DNA of 64,000 nucleotides from Acidovorax sp. Leaf78 (GCF_001422735.1 NZ_LMLZ01000012.1:1-64000); one strand, 5' to 3'; numbered from the stretch's first letter, positions 9,054-18,805 are shown. Made by a program: numbers and translations. Notes: a model not told the origin generated them from the letters alone.

Positions 9054-10765
9054 GGTGCGCTACCTCCTGGCAAGACCGCAGGTGGGGGTGGGTTGGGCAC
9101 CGGCTGGGCCGTCATCACGGCGCGCACATAGCCCGCGGGTGCGTGCAGCGCGTCGGCAGTGGCCTGGGTGTAGCGCATCACCGCGCCGGCCTGCCACACC
9201 AGCACACCGCAGGCCGTGAGCAGCAGGGCAATGGGCAGGCCTTCCAGCACCAGCAGCTTGGGCACGGTGCGGTCATGCGCCGCCCAGAAATGGCGGATGC
9301 CCGCCCGGGTCAGCGCCAGCAGCGCCAGCAGGCCCGAGCCGATGAGCAGCGCCACCAGCGCCCAGCCTTCCGCGCCCAGGTGGAACCCTTGCGACGAGGC
9401 CAGCCCCAGCGGGTTGAGCAACGCATGGATCATGGCGAACTTGCCCACGAAGCCGGGCAGCGGCGGCAGGCCCGCGATGACGAGCGTGCAGGCCATGAAG
9501 GCCAGGCCCAGAAAGGCCACGGCCGCAGGGATCACTTGGCCGATGAGTTCTTCTTCGCGGTCATCCAGGTTGATGCCATCGGTAGGCACCAGGTCGGCCG
9601 ACAGAAAAGGCGCGTCGTCCGTCTGCTCGTACGCGGCCAGGTTGGAGCCATCGTTGCGCCAGCGGTCGATCAGGTCGGTCAGCAAGAACAGCGCGCTCAC
9701 GGCCAGCGTGGAGCTGAGCAGGTAGTACAGCAGCCCGGCGGTGAGCAGGTTCTGCCCGAAGCCCACGGCCGCCAGCAGCGTGCCCGACGACAGGATGGCC
9801 GCAAAGCCCGCCAGGTGGCCCAGCCGCTGCGATCCGAGCATGCCGATGGCGCCGAACGCCATGGTCAGCAGGCCCCCGCCGATGAGCCACTGGCTCCCGA
9901 ACTGGGCCGAGTCGCCCGCCTCGGCGCCGAACAGCAGCGTCCACAGGCGCAGCACGCTGTACACGCCCACCTTGGTCATGAGCGCGAACAACGCACCCAC
10001 CGGAGCCGTGGCCGCGCTGTACGCTGGCACCAGCCAGAAGTTGAGCGGCCACACGGCAGCCTTGATGAGAAACGCCACGGCCAGGATGGCTGCCGCTGCA
10101 TGCAGCAGGCCGCGGTCCGAGGCTGCCACCCCGGCGATGCTGCGCGCCAGGTCGGCCATGTTCAGCGTGCCGGTGATGCCGTACAGCATGGACACGCCGA
10201 TCAGGAACAGCGAAGACGCCGCGAGGTTGATGGCGATGTAGTGCAGCCCCGCCGACACACGCGGGCGCCCCGAGCCGTGCAGCAGCAGACCGTAGGAAGC
10301 CGCCAGCATGATCTCGAAGAACACGAACAGGTTGAACAGGTCGGCCGTGAGAAACGCACCCGCCAGCCCCATGAGCTGGAACTGGAACAGCGGGTGAAAG
10401 TGCACCCCCGCCCGGTGCCAGCGCGCCGCCGAAAACAGCACGGTGGCCAGCGCCACGGTGCTGCACAGCACCAGCATCATGGCCGACAGCCGGTCCACCG
10501 CCAGCACGATGCCGAACGGCGCAGGCCAGTTGCCCGGCAGGTACACACCCAGGCTGTTGTGAAGCCCGGGGTCCTTGGCCTGTATCAGCAGCAGCACCGC
10601 GATCACCAGGCCCATCAGGGTCGAGACGATATTGAGCGTGACCTTGGTGCGCTGGCGCTCTTCGCGCAGCAGCAGCATCAGCCCGGCCGTGAGCATGGGC
10701 AGCGCGATGGGCGCGAGGATCAGGTGCGGCATCAGCCGCTCCAGCAGAAATTGCATAGACGTCAT
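9050..10765 (-). CDS. mnhD: Cation/proton antiporter subunit D (MnhD/PhaD)
   Basis: This protein of about 571 residues is a proton-conducting antiporter subunit related to NuoM/NuoN of complex I. Motifs include LFNLFVFFEIMLAASYGLLL and LIKAAVWPLNFWLVPAYSAA, which carry the membrane glutamate and lysine used in proton transfer. A charged loop near the middle (about residues 370-400, DDAPFLSADLVPTDGINLDD) is typical of proteobacterial MnhD. The start is uncertain: ATG at 10765 and at 10756 are both possible and neither has a clear ribosome site. A frame extension further upstream runs through a repeat and is not believed. It works with subunit A as one of two ion-translocating subunits. Confidence 0.93.
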   Translation of the reverse strand: MTSMQFLLERLMPHLILAPIALPMLTAGLMLLLREERQRTKVTLNIVSTLMGLVIAVLLLIQAKDPGLHNSLGVYLPGNWPAPFGIVLAVDRLSAMMLVLCSTVALATVLFSAARWHRAGVHFHPLFQFQLMGLAGAFLTADLFNLFVFFEIMLAASYGLLLHGSGRPRVSAGLHYIAINLAASSLFLIGVSMLYGITGTLNMADLARSIAGVAASDRGLLHAAAAILAVAFLIKAAVWPLNFWLVPAYSAATAPVGALFALMTKVGVYSVLRLWTLLFGAEAGDSAQFGSQWLIGGGLLTMAFGAIGMLGSQRLGHLAGFAAILSSGTLLAAVGFGQNLLTAGLLYYLLSSTLAVSALFLLTDLIDRWRNDGSNLAAYEQTDDAPFLSADLVPTDGINLDDREEELIGQVIPAAVAFLGLAFMACTLVIAGLPPLPGFVGKFAMIHALLNPLGLASSQGFHLGAEGWALVALLIGSGLLALLALTRAGIRHFWAAHDRTVPKLLVLEGLPIALLLTACGVLVWQAGAVMRYTQATADALHAPAGYVRAVMTAQPVPNPPPPAVLPGGSAP

Positions 10766-10840
10766 GTCAGGTGTCCAAGGCGCAACGCATGGAAACTGGC
10801 ACGCTCCAAGCCAGAGCAGCCTATCAAGGGCAGCCCCGGA

Positions 10841-10992
10841 GCGAGGGCTGCGTCCCCCTGCCCGCAGCGCGCCGCGCTGCGAGAGCGGGGGCTGAGAGCC
10901 GCGGCTCCAAGCCTGCCTGCGCAGGCTTGGACGGCCTCGAAGGGCCGTCGCCTCTGGCGACTGCACGGAGCGGGAGAGCGCCTCAGGGGGGT
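10841..10992. repeat. G/C-tract intergenic repeat, family 1, long copy 3
   Basis: This copy fills most of the gap between mnhC and mnhD. It has the CTGCGTCCCCCTGCCCGCAG start, a GCGCGCCGCGCTGCGAGAGC palindrome, an inserted AGCCTGCCTGCGCAGGCTTG hairpin, and the CTCAGGGGGGTGTT end. The extra hairpin makes it longer than the other copies. It splits an operon that elsewhere uses overlapping genes. Confidence 0.65.
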
Positions 10993-11000
10993 GTTCTTCA

Positions 11001-11366
11001 TCACGGCATTTCCTGGGAGTCTTTTGAGCTGGTGCCATCCACATGGTCGGTACCGGCCATGCCGCGCGACGCCAGCAGCACCACCAGGAACAGCGCGGTC
11101 ATGGCAAAGCCGATCACGATGGCGGTGAGCGTGAGCGCCTGGGGCATGGGGTCGGCGTAGTGGGCCAGGTCCTTGGGCAGGCCGGGCTGCAGCACGGGCT
11201 CCTTGTCGATGGCCAAGCCCAGGCGGCCCATGCTGAAGATGAACAAATTGACCGCGTACGACAGCAGCGACAGCCCCATGATGATTTGAAAAGTGCGGGG
11301 CCGCAGCAGCAGCCACACGCCCGATCCGGTGAGCACGCCGATGGCCAGGGCGAGTATCAGTTCCAT
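11001..11366 (-). CDS. mnhC: Cation/proton antiporter subunit C (MnhC/PhaC)
   Basis: This 121-residue protein resembles NuoK of complex I and is subunit C of the Mrp antiporter. It has three membrane segments, with LLRPRTFQIIMGLSLLSYAV and NLFIFSMGRL as family signatures and the conserved DPMPQALTLTAIVIGFAMTA segment. Its start at 11366 lies 10 bp inside the end of the upstream mnhA-B gene. It is followed by a gap of about 235 bp filled by a repeat before mnhD. Confidence 0.94.
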   Translation of the reverse strand: MELILALAIGVLTGSGVWLLLRPRTFQIIMGLSLLSYAVNLFIFSMGRLGLAIDKEPVLQPGLPKDLAHYADPMPQALTLTAIVIGFAMTALFLVVLLASRGMAGTDHVDGTSSKDSQEMP

Positions 11367-14317
11367 GGGCCTTCTCCCTGCGTTGCGACGTCGGATGGTT
11401 CGGCGGCCTGTGCCTCTTCGGCAGGGCGCGCGTTGTTGTAGCGGTGGCTGCGCACCGACTGGTGGGCGATGCCGGTGAGGATGAGCATGGTCGAGCCCAC
11501 CACCAGGGTGAACACGCCGATGTCGAAGAACAGCGCGCTGGCCACATGCACTTCGCCCACGAAGGGCGGGTGCAGGTGGGCCGTGTGGCTGGTCAGGAAG
11601 GGGTAGCCCCACACCCAGGCGCCCAGGCCCGTGGCCAGCGCGGCCAGCAGGCCCACGCCGATCCAGCGGCGCGGGTACAGGGGCAGGTGCGCCTCCACCC
11701 ACGAGGTGCCCGAGACGATGTACTGCAGCAGCAGCGCCACCGAGAACACCAGCCCGGCCACGAAGCCGCCACCGGGCTCGTTGTGCCCGCGCATGAAGAG
11801 GTACATCGACACCAGGGTGGCGAACGGCAGCATCAGGCGCACCAGCACGGCGGGCACCATGAGGTAGCCCACGGCGGTATCGGCCGTCTGGCGCGGGTTG
11901 GACAGGTCGGTGTCAACGTCGGCGGGCAACGCGCGCTGCTGCGGCGGCAGGTCCATGACTTCGCGTGCCGGGCGAAAGCGCCGCAGCAGCGCATACACCG
12001 TGAGCGCCACGATGCCCAGCACCACGATCTCGCCGAAGGTGTCAAACCCGCGGAAGTCCACCAGCATGACGTTGACCACGTTGGTGCCACCGCCCTGACT
12101 GAGCGCGTTTTCGAGGAAGAAGGTGGAGGTGCTGTCGGGGAAGGGCCGGCTCATCATCGCGAACGACAGCAGGGCCATGCCCGCGCCGGCGGTCAGCGCC
12201 AGGGCCATGTCGCGGTAGCGGCGCAGCTGGGTGCGGCGTTCTTCGGCCAGCGTGGGCTTGCGCAGCGTCTCGTCGCGCCGCGGCAGCCAGCGCAGGCCCA
12301 GCAGGATGAGGATGGTGGTCACGATCTCCACCACGATCTGCGTGAGCGCCAGGTCTGGGGCCGAGAACCACAGGAAGGTCAGGCACACGCACAACCCCGC
12401 GCCACCCAGCAGCGTGAGGGCGGCCAGGCGGTGGTATTTTGCCTGCCAGGCCGCCGCCATGGCGCACAGCGCGCCCAGCAGCCACAGCAGCGCGAAGGCG
12501 GGCGACAGCGGCAGCTGCGTGCGGTCGCCAATCGGCAGGCCCCGCGACCACAGGGGCAGCACGCAGGCCAGCAGCGCTGCACCGACGAGCCACAGCATCA
12601 TCCACTGCAGGCGCCCGGTGCCCAGCAGCCTGCGGCCGTGGCGGCCCGCCTGGCTGATGGTGGCCAGCGTGTGCTCGAACACACGCTGGCCACTGATGCG
12701 GTACATGAGCGGCGGTGCGTCGACCGTGCCGTTCTCGCGCTGGCGGCGCAGCAGCGCATATAGGGCAATGCCGCCGCCCAATGCGATCAGGCTCATCACG
12801 AAGGGCGTGTTGAAACCGTGCCAGACGGCCAGGCTGTAGACGGGCAGCTCGCCCCCCACCACCGGTCGCGCTGCGGCGGCCAGGTACGCACCGACCGACC
12901 ACGACGGCAGCACGCCCACCACCAGGCAGGCCAGCACCAGCAGCTCGACGGGCACGCGCATCCAGTGTGGGGGCTCGTGCGGTTCGCGCGGCAGGTCGGT
13001 GGCCGCAGGGCCCCAGAACACATCCACCGTGAAGCGCAGCGAGTACGCCACGCTGAACACGCCCGCGATGGTGGCCGCCACGGGCAGCAGCCATTCGAGC
13101 AGGGGTGTCGTGTTCACGTACACGGTTTCGGCAAAGAACATTTCCTTGGACAAAAAACCGTTGAGCAGCGGAACGCCGGCCATGGCCGCACTGGCCACCA
13201 TGGCCAGCGTGGAGGTGATGGGCATCATCCGCCTGAGGCCCGACAGCCGCCGGATGTCGCGCGTGCCGCTTTCATGGTCCACGATGCCCACGGCCATGAA
13301 GAGCGAGGCCTTGAAGGTCGCGTGGTTCATGATGTGGAACACGGCGGCCACGGCGGCCAGCGGGCTGTTCAGGCCCAGCAGCAGGGTGATGAGGCCCAGG
13401 TGCGAAATGGTCGAATACGCCAGCAGCCCTTTGAGGTCGTTCTGGAACATGGCCGCGTAGCCGCCCACCAGCAGCGTGCACAGGCCTGCGCCCCCCACCA
13501 GCCAGAACCACTGCTCCGTGCCCGCCAGCGCCGGCCACAGGCGCGCCAGCAGAAACACGCCCGCCTTGACCATGGTGGCCGAGTGCAGGTACGCCGACAC
13601 CGGTGTGGGCGCGGCCATGGCGTTGGGCAGCCAGAAGTGGAAGGGGAACTGCGCGCTCTTGGTCAGTGCGCCCAGCAGGATCAGCACCAGCGCGGTGGTG
13701 TACAGCGGGTGGCTCTGGATGAGCTGGCCCGCCGCGAGCACGTGGTCCAGGTCGTAGCTGCCCACGATGTGGCCCAGCACCAGCATGCCCGCCAGCATGG
13801 CCAGGCCGCCGGTGCCGGTGACGGTCAGCGCCATGCGCGCACCGCGCCGCGCATCTTTGCGGTGGTGCCAGTAGCCGATCAGCAAGAACGAGAACAGGCT
13901 GGTCAGCTCCCAGAAGAACGCGATCTGGATGATGTTGCCCGACAGCACCACGCCGACCATCGCGCCCATGAACGCCAGAAAGAACGAGAAGAAGCGCGGC
14001 ACCGGGTCGGCGGCCGACATGTAGTAGCGCGCATACAGCACCACCAGGCTGCCCACGCCCAGCACGAGCATGCAGAACATCCAGGCAAAGCCATCCATGC
14101 GGATGACGAGGTTCAGGCCCAGGGCGGGCAGCCATTCGATGTCTTGCCGCAGCACGCCGCCGTCCGCGATCTGCGGAAAACACAGCGCCACCTGCACGGT
14201 GCAGAACACGGCGATCAGGCCCGCCAGCGTGGACTCTGTGTTGCGGGCATTGGCAGGCAGCACTGCCGCCAGCAGGCTGCCGATGAAGGGGAGGAGGATG
14301 AGGGTGATCAGGGGCAT
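11357..14317 (-). CDS. mnhA: Cation/proton antiporter fused subunits A and B (MnhA-MnhB)
   Basis: This 986-residue protein is the large proton-conducting subunit of an Mrp/Mnh antiporter. Residues 1 to about 500 match NuoL-type antiporter domains, with LTSLFSFLLIGYWHHRKDAR and SAQFPFHFWLPNAMAAPTPV. A DUF4040-type segment follows near residue 650 (LWFSAPDLALTQIVVEIVTT). From about residue 815 a complete MnhB domain is present, containing MRGHNEPGGGFVAGLVFSVA. Separate A and B genes occur in many firmicutes; the A-B fusion is the known group-2 (Pha-like) arrangement of proteobacteria. The start is an ATG with a normal hydrophobic leader. The complex exports Na+ or K+ in exchange for protons. 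Confidence 0.95.
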   Translation of the reverse strand: MPLITLILLPFIGSLLAAVLPANARNTESTLAGLIAVFCTVQVALCFPQIADGGVLRQDIEWLPALGLNLVIRMDGFAWMFCMLVLGVGSLVVLYARYYMSAADPVPRFFSFFLAFMGAMVGVVLSGNIIQIAFFWELTSLFSFLLIGYWHHRKDARRGARMALTVTGTGGLAMLAGMLVLGHIVGSYDLDHVLAAGQLIQSHPLYTTALVLILLGALTKSAQFPFHFWLPNAMAAPTPVSAYLHSATMVKAGVFLLARLWPALAGTEQWFWLVGGAGLCTLLVGGYAAMFQNDLKGLLAYSTISHLGLITLLLGLNSPLAAVAAVFHIMNHATFKASLFMAVGIVDHESGTRDIRRLSGLRRMMPITSTLAMVASAAMAGVPLLNGFLSKEMFFAETVYVNTTPLLEWLLPVAATIAGVFSVAYSLRFTVDVFWGPAATDLPREPHEPPHWMRVPVELLVLACLVVGVLPSWSVGAYLAAAARPVVGGELPVYSLAVWHGFNTPFVMSLIALGGGIALYALLRRQRENGTVDAPPLMYRISGQRVFEHTLATISQAGRHGRRLLGTGRLQWMMLWLVGAALLACVLPLWSRGLPIGDRTQLPLSPAFALLWLLGALCAMAAAWQAKYHRLAALTLLGGAGLCVCLTFLWFSAPDLALTQIVVEIVTTILILLGLRWLPRRDETLRKPTLAEERRTQLRRYRDMALALTAGAGMALLSFAMMSRPFPDSTSTFFLENALSQGGGTNVVNVMLVDFRGFDTFGEIVVLGIVALTVYALLRRFRPAREVMDLPPQQRALPADVDTDLSNPRQTADTAVGYLMVPAVLVRLMLPFATLVSMYLFMRGHNEPGGGFVAGLVFSVALLLQYIVSGTSWVEAHLPLYPRRWIGVGLLAALATGLGAWVWGYPFLTSHTAHLHPPFVGEVHVASALFFDIGVFTLVVGSTMLILTGIAHQSVRSHRYNNARPAEEAQAAEPSDVATQGEGPWN

Positions 14318-14386
14318 GCCCCAACGATTTTAGGGGCATGACTCAAAGACCCTGCCCAGGCCTTGCCGTGGGGCTGTGCAGAGCGC

Positions 14387-14415
14387 CAAAAAAACAAGCC
14401 CGCGGAGGCGGGCTT
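14387..14415 (-). terminator. Rho-independent terminator after the HhH protein gene
   Basis: On the minus strand, an 8-bp stem AAGCCCGC / GCGGGCTT with a 4-base loop is followed by TGTTTTTTT. It lies 18 bases past the stop codon at 14434, so it should end the HhH gene transcript and insulate it from the mnh operon behind it. Confidence 0.85.
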
Positions 14416-14433
14416 GCAGCTTGGAGAGTGTGC

Positions 14434-14880
14434 TTAGTTTTTGCTAGCGCTGGCCGCAGGGGCCGCGGCAGGGGCCTGGGCTGCAGTCACCGGGGTAGCG
14501 GTGGCTGAGGCGGGCGTGGCAGGGGCCTTCGCCTTGCGCTCGTCCGCAGCGCCGTCGTGCTTCTTCGGGTGGGCGTTGCTCTTGCTTTTGGCTTCGGCCT
14601 TGGCGGCGGCTGCGGCGCTGTACTTCTTGCCGTTGACGGTGAGGCCTTCCTTGGAGAAGTTCACCGCGCTCTTGTTGCCCACGCCGCCCACACGGCCGAT
14701 GAAGTCGCTCCAGTCCTTGAACGGCGCGCTGCGGCGTTCGTCCAGGATGCGGCCCGACAGCCCGGGGCCGATGCCCTTGATGCCGTCGAGCTCGGCTTCG
14801 GTGGCGGTGTTCACGTCCACCGCAGCGAATGCAGCGGCAGCGCACAGGGTGGCGATGAGGGCGAGCAGTTTCTTCAGCAT
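14434..14880 (-). CDS. Secreted helix-hairpin-helix protein (ComEA-like)
   Basis: This 148-residue protein has a signal peptide (MLKKLLALIATLCAAAAFA) followed by one helix-hairpin-helix domain: VDVNTATEAELDGIKGIGPG, the typical ComEA motif, then a second GVGNKSAVNF hairpin. From about residue 90 the chain is rich in Ala, Lys and Pro and looks disordered. ComEA proteins bind double-stranded DNA in the periplasm during natural transformation, but many short homologues have no proven role. There are no other competence genes next to it. It has its own terminator and lies downstream of lapB. Confidence 0.85.
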   Translation of the reverse strand: MLKKLLALIATLCAAAAFAAVDVNTATEAELDGIKGIGPGLSGRILDERRSAPFKDWSDFIGRVGGVGNKSAVNFSKEGLTVNGKKYSAAAAAKAEAKSKSNAHPKKHDGAADERKAKAPATPASATATPVTAAQAPAAAPAASASKN

Positions 14881-14945
14881 GGTGGGGGTCCTGCGGTTTT
14901 CTGGGAGGGAGGGTGTCGGGTGCTTCAGTTCAGGGCACGCGTTGG

Positions 14946-16103
14946 TCAGAGCTCTTCGACGCGGCGGGCGGGATAGCTGTCCCAGGTCTGGCAACCCGGG
15001 CACTGCCAGAAGTGCTGGCGTGCCTCGAAGCCGCAGGCCGCGCATCGGTAGCGGGTCAGCGGTTTGACGGCATGGTCGAGCGCACGTTGCACCTGGGGGT
15101 GGAATTCTTCATGCTCCAGCTTTTCGCCCGCCAGCCACTTGGCCGCAGCGACCAGCGAGCGCTCCTTGTCCAAGTGCTGCACGTAGCGCTGCCGCGCGGT
15201 ATCGCGCGTGGCTTCGTCGGCGGTTTCCATGGCGACGATGGCTTCGAGCACATCGAGCGACGGCGCCTGCGCGTAGTGGGCCTGCAGCAGCGCCTGCACC
15301 TCGGGCACGCGCTGGGTGGCGTTGGCGGCCTCCACCATCATCGGGGCTGCCAGTGGCACTGCGGCGGGGTTGCGCTCGCCCAGGGTGCGCAAGGTGCTAA
15401 GCACTTCTGCAGGCTGGCCCATCAGGCGCTGCAGCCGGGCCAGCTCGATGCGCCCGCGGGCGGCTTCGGGCGCGGCGGCGACAGCCTGCTCCAGCAGGGC
15501 CTGTGCGCCCGAGAGGTCGCCCTGGGCGCTAAGGGCGAGTCCCTGCTCGCACAGGTAGTGCGCCTGCCGCGTGCTGAAGTCGCCCTGGTCGGCATCGTGC
15601 ATCTTGCGCGCGATGGCGGTGGCGTGGGGCCAGTCGCGCGAGCGTTCGTAGATGGCCAGCAGCGCCAGGCGTGCCTGGGCCTCGAAGGGGGTGCCTTCCA
15701 GCCGGTGCAGGGCGTCTTCGGCGCGGTCCAGCAGGCCGGCCTTGAGGAAGTCGAGCGCCAGGGCATGCTGGGCGCGCTCGCGGTCGGTGCGCGAGAGGTC
15801 GCCGCGCGACAGCAGGTGCTCATGCACGCGCACCGCGCGGTCGTACTCGCCGCGGCGGCGAAACAGGTTGCCCAGGGCGAAGTGCAGCTCCGACGTGTCG
15901 GGGTCGTTCTGCACGGCCTCGATGAAAGCATCGATGGCCTGGTCCTGCTGCTCATTGAGCAGGAAGTTCAGTCCCTTGAAGTAGGCCTTGGGGGCCCGGC
16001 GGTTTTCGGCACGCAGCTGGCGCAGGTCGAATCGCGATGCCAGCCAACCCAGCACGAACGCAACGGGCAGACCCAGCAGGATCCAGGTCAGGTCAAATTC
16101 CAT
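14946..16103 (-). CDS. lapB: Lipopolysaccharide assembly protein LapB (TPR, rubredoxin-like)
   Basis: This 385-residue protein has an N-terminal membrane anchor (LTWILLGLPVAFVLGWLASR), a long run of tetratricopeptide helices (for example NFLLNEQQDQAIDAFIEAVQ and ELHFALGNLFRRRGEYDRAV), and a C-terminal zinc-binding rubredoxin-type motif CAACGF ... CPGC. LapB (YciM) links FtsH to LpxC degradation and so sets LPS synthesis. Length fits the family (about 390). The gene overlaps lapA by 11 bp, giving the usual lapA-lapB pair. Confidence 0.93.
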   Translation of the reverse strand: MEFDLTWILLGLPVAFVLGWLASRFDLRQLRAENRRAPKAYFKGLNFLLNEQQDQAIDAFIEAVQNDPDTSELHFALGNLFRRRGEYDRAVRVHEHLLSRGDLSRTDRERAQHALALDFLKAGLLDRAEDALHRLEGTPFEAQARLALLAIYERSRDWPHATAIARKMHDADQGDFSTRQAHYLCEQGLALSAQGDLSGAQALLEQAVAAAPEAARGRIELARLQRLMGQPAEVLSTLRTLGERNPAAVPLAAPMMVEAANATQRVPEVQALLQAHYAQAPSLDVLEAIVAMETADEATRDTARQRYVQHLDKERSLVAAAKWLAGEKLEHEEFHPQVQRALDHAVKPLTRYRCAACGFEARQHFWQCPGCQTWDSYPARRVEEL

Positions 16104-16428
16104 GGACGGAGGGCAGGTCGGGCGGTGGAGGGGGCGCAGGCGGTGTGTTGCCGGCCGCAGGGGTGGCGGCGGTGGCCGCAGGCGTGGCATTGATGGCACT
16201 GGCCTGTGCACGCCGTGCCGCCGCACGGTGGCGCCACCAGCGGGGCACCATGCCCAGCACGCCCACTGCCAGCCCGGCGGAGAAAGCGGTCAGCACCACC
16301 AGCACGAGTGGAGCGCGCCATTGGGTGCCAAAAAAGAAATGGACGGTCGCATCCTGCTGGTTGTTCAGCGCGAAGGCGAAAAGCGTAAAAAAAATGGCTG
16401 CCTTGAGCAGCCACAGGAGGTATTTCAT
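16093..16428 (-). CDS. lapA: LapA-family membrane protein (DUF1049)
   Basis: This 111-residue protein has two membrane segments (LLKAAIFFTLFAFALNNQQ and APLVLVVLTAFSAGLAVGVL) joined by the DATVHFFFGTQWR loop, as in LapA/YciS. The tail after about residue 65 is alanine- and proline-rich. AGGAGG lies 6 bases upstream of the ATG at 16428. LapA helps recruit LapB in the inner membrane. The gene is between ihfB and lapB, the common gammaproteobacterial and betaproteobacterial order. Confidence 0.9.
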   Translation of the reverse strand: MKYLLWLLKAAIFFTLFAFALNNQQDATVHFFFGTQWRAPLVLVVLTAFSAGLAVGVLGMVPRWWRHRAAARRAQASAINATPAATAATPAAGNTPPAPPPPPDLPSVHGI

Positions 16429-16564
16429 CGGTCTCCCCAGTGGTGGGGCGATTCTAAGAGCCAGTCCGCTATTGCCAGCACCAGTGCGGTGCGGGGCGGC
16501 TGGATATTGTGAATGGGCAGATGCGCGGGCCTGACAGGCAGGACGGGCTATCTGGCAATGCTTG

Positions 16565-16614
16565 AAAAATCCGCTACCGCTTGCCTGTACGGCGCAAGCT
16601 GCTATCAAATTTGA
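16565..16614. repeat. Palindromic repeat, family 2, copy overlapping the ihfB 3' end
   Basis: The segment reads AAAATCCGCTACCGCTTGCC then TGTACGGCGCAAGCTGCTAT, a copy of the palindromic family. The ihfB stop codon at 16605-16607 lies inside it, so the repeat supplies the last residues of ihfB (HQI). Confidence 0.7.
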
Positions 16615-16931
16615 TGGGTGGCAGGCGCAGAGCTGACTTCCATCTCTGCGGTGCGCTTGTCCACGGCTTCGCGCAGGGCTTTGCCGGGCTTGAAGTGCGG
16701 GACGCGTTTTTCCGGGATGGCCACGGCTTCGCCGCTGCGGGGGTTGCGGCCCATGCGGGGAGGGCGGTGGTTGACCGAGAAGCTGCCAAAGCCCCGGATC
16801 TCGATCCGGTGTCCGCGCACCAGCGCGTCGCCCACGGCGTCCAGGATCGTCTTGACGGCGAATTCGGCATCGCGATGGGTGAGCTGGCCGAATCGTGCGG
16901 CCAGTTCTTCAACCAGGTCTGAGCGGGTCAT
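16605..16931 (-). CDS. ihfB: Integration host factor subunit beta
   Basis: This 108-residue protein is the beta subunit of IHF, the DNA-bending nucleoid protein. It has the family features [20 protein letters not shown] and [14 protein letters not shown]; the proline at the arm tip intercalates into DNA. The start [10 protein letters not shown] at 16931 matches the normal family start; an alternative ATG at 16946 adds five residues. The C-terminus runs about 15 residues beyond the usual end, and its final part is encoded by a repeat. The gene follows rpsA as in many proteobacteria, with a terminator between the two. Confidence 0.94.
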   Translation of the reverse strand: MTRSDLVEELAARFGQLTHRDAEFAVKTILDAVGDALVRGHRIEIRGFGSFSVNHRPPRMGRNPRSGEAVAIPEKRVPHFKPGKALREAVDKRTAEMEVSSAPATHQI

Positions 16932-16987
16932 GGAGTCTTGGGACATAGGCAGACTGCCCAGGGGCAGGTGGTATCTATCGCTTCTTG

Positions 16988-17016
16988 AAAAAAGAGCGGG
17001 CGCCGAGGCGCCCGCT
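16988..17016 (-). terminator. Rho-independent terminator after rpsA
   Basis: On the minus strand a 10-bp stem AGCGGGCGCC / GGCGCCCGCT with a 2-base apex is followed by CTTTTTT. It is 72 bases past the rpsA stop codon and before ihfB, so ihfB is probably expressed by partial read-through or from its own promoter. Confidence 0.85.
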
Positions 17017-17088
17017 GTCTGACCGTTTTTCAACGAAACCGCTGCACGAATGAATCATCGCGCAGCAGCTCGTTGACGGGTCAGTGTC

Positions 17089-18774
17089 TTACTTTTCCGA
17101 GTTGTCCAGCTTGGCGCGCAGCAGGGCGCCCAGGCTGGTCGTGCCGGCGCTTTCGCGGCTCGATTGCTGGCTCAGGTTGGCCATGGCGCCTTGTTCGTCA
17201 GCCATGTCCTTTTGCTTGATCGACAGCTGGATGTTGCGGGTCTTGCGATCCACGTTGACCACCACAGCAGTGACTTCGTCGCCTTCCTTGAGCACGTTGC
17301 GGGCATCTTCCACGCGGTCGCGGGAGATTTCCGAAGCGCGCAGGTAGCCCACGATGTCTTCGCCGAGGTCGATTTCAGCGCCACGGGCGTCCACGGTCTT
17401 GACCTTGCCGGTCACCGTCTGGCCCTTGTCGTTCACGGTCACGAAGGTCGTGAATGGGTCGCCGTCCAGTTGCTTGATGCCCAGCGAGATGCGTTCGCGG
17501 TCCACGTCCACGGCCAGCACGATGGCTTCCACTTCCTGGCCCTTCTTGTAGTTGCGAACAGCGGCTTCGCCGGGTTCGTTCCACGAGAGGTCGGACAGGT
17601 GAACCAGGCCGTCGATGCCGGCAGCCAGGCCCACGAACACGCCGAAGTCGGTGATCGACTTGATAGGACCCTTGACGCGGTCGCCGCGCTTCGTGTCCTG
17701 TGCGAATTCTTGCCATGGGTTGGCCTTGCACTGCTTCATGCCCAGGCTGATGCGGCGCTTGTCTTCGTCGATTTCGAGGACCATGACTTCGACTTCGTCG
17801 CCCAGCGAAACCAGCTTGGCGGGAGCGATGTTCTTGTTGGTCCAGTCCATTTCGGAGACGTGCACCAGGCCTTCGATGCCGGGTTCGAGTTCCACGAATG
17901 CGCCGTAGTCGGCGATGTTCGTGATCTTGCCGAACAGGCGGGTCGATTGTGGGTAGCGGCGGTTCACGCCCATCCATGGGTCGTCGCCCATTTGCTTCAG
18001 ACCCAGCGAGACACGGTTCTTCTCGGTGTCGAACTTGAGGATCTTGGCCGTGATTTCCTGGCCAGCCGTCACCACTTCGGAAGGGTGACGCACGCGGCGC
18101 CATGCCATGTCGGTGATGTGCAGCAGGCCGTCGATGCCGCCCAGGTCCACGAACGCACCGTATTCGGTGATGTTCTTGACCACGCCTTGAACGATGGAGC
18201 CTTCCTTGAGGGTTTCCATCAGCTTGGCGCGCTCTTCGCCCATGGAGGCTTCCACCACAGCGCGGCGGCTCAGCACCACGTTGTTGCGCTTGCGGTCCAG
18301 CTTGATGACCTTGAATTCCATGGTCTTGTTTTCGTACGGCGTCAGATCCTTGATCGGACGCGTATCGATCAGCGAACCGGGCAGGAATGCGCGGATGCCG
18401 TTGACCAGAACGGTCAGGCCGCCCTTGACCTTGCCGCTGGTCGTGCCAGTGACGAATTCGCCGGATTCCAGGGCCTTTTCCAGGCTCATCCACGAAGCCA
18501 GACGCTTGGCGGTGTCACGCGACAGGATGGTGTCGCCGTAGCCGTTTTCGATGGAGCCAATGGCCACCGACACGAAGTCACCCACTTGGACTTCGACTTC
18601 GCCCTTGTCGTTCTTGAACTCTTCCAGCGGCACGTAGGCTTCGGACTTGAGGCCGGCGTTGACCACGACGAAGTTGTGCTCGACGCGCACGACTTCAGCG
18701 GTGATCACTTCACCTGGGCGCATTTCCGTGCGCGTCAAAGATTCTTCAAAAAGGGCGGCAAAAGATTCGGACAT
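17089..18774 (-). CDS. rpsA: 30S ribosomal protein S1
   Basis: This 561-residue protein is ribosomal protein S1, which brings mRNA to the 30S subunit. It has six S1 (OB-fold) repeats; characteristic segments include [40 protein letters not shown] and [20 protein letters not shown]. The start [13 protein letters not shown] at 18774 matches other S1 proteins, and five upstream in-frame residues (MARKH) are discarded. Length is that of a six-domain proteobacterial S1. It is downstream of aroA-cmk, as usual. Confidence 0.97.
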   Translation of the reverse strand: MSESFAALFEESLTRTEMRPGEVITAEVVRVEHNFVVVNAGLKSEAYVPLEEFKNDKGEVEVQVGDFVSVAIGSIENGYGDTILSRDTAKRLASWMSLEKALESGEFVTGTTSGKVKGGLTVLVNGIRAFLPGSLIDTRPIKDLTPYENKTMEFKVIKLDRKRNNVVLSRRAVVEASMGEERAKLMETLKEGSIVQGVVKNITEYGAFVDLGGIDGLLHITDMAWRRVRHPSEVVTAGQEITAKILKFDTEKNRVSLGLKQMGDDPWMGVNRRYPQSTRLFGKITNIADYGAFVELEPGIEGLVHVSEMDWTNKNIAPAKLVSLGDEVEVMVLEIDEDKRRISLGMKQCKANPWQEFAQDTKRGDRVKGPIKSITDFGVFVGLAAGIDGLVHLSDLSWNEPGEAAVRNYKKGQEVEAIVLAVDVDRERISLGIKQLDGDPFTTFVTVNDKGQTVTGKVKTVDARGAEIDLGEDIVGYLRASEISRDRVEDARNVLKEGDEVTAVVVNVDRKTRNIQLSIKQKDMADEQGAMANLSQQSSRESAGTTSLGALLRAKLDNSEK

Positions 18775-18805
18775 GTGTTTCCTTGCCACAAACAGGATTC
18801 CGGGA

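Noticed and set aside
9050..11044. The longer start of mnhD through the 10841-10992 repeat
   Set aside because: The added residues are repeat-encoded and hydrophilic; the family start is near 10765.
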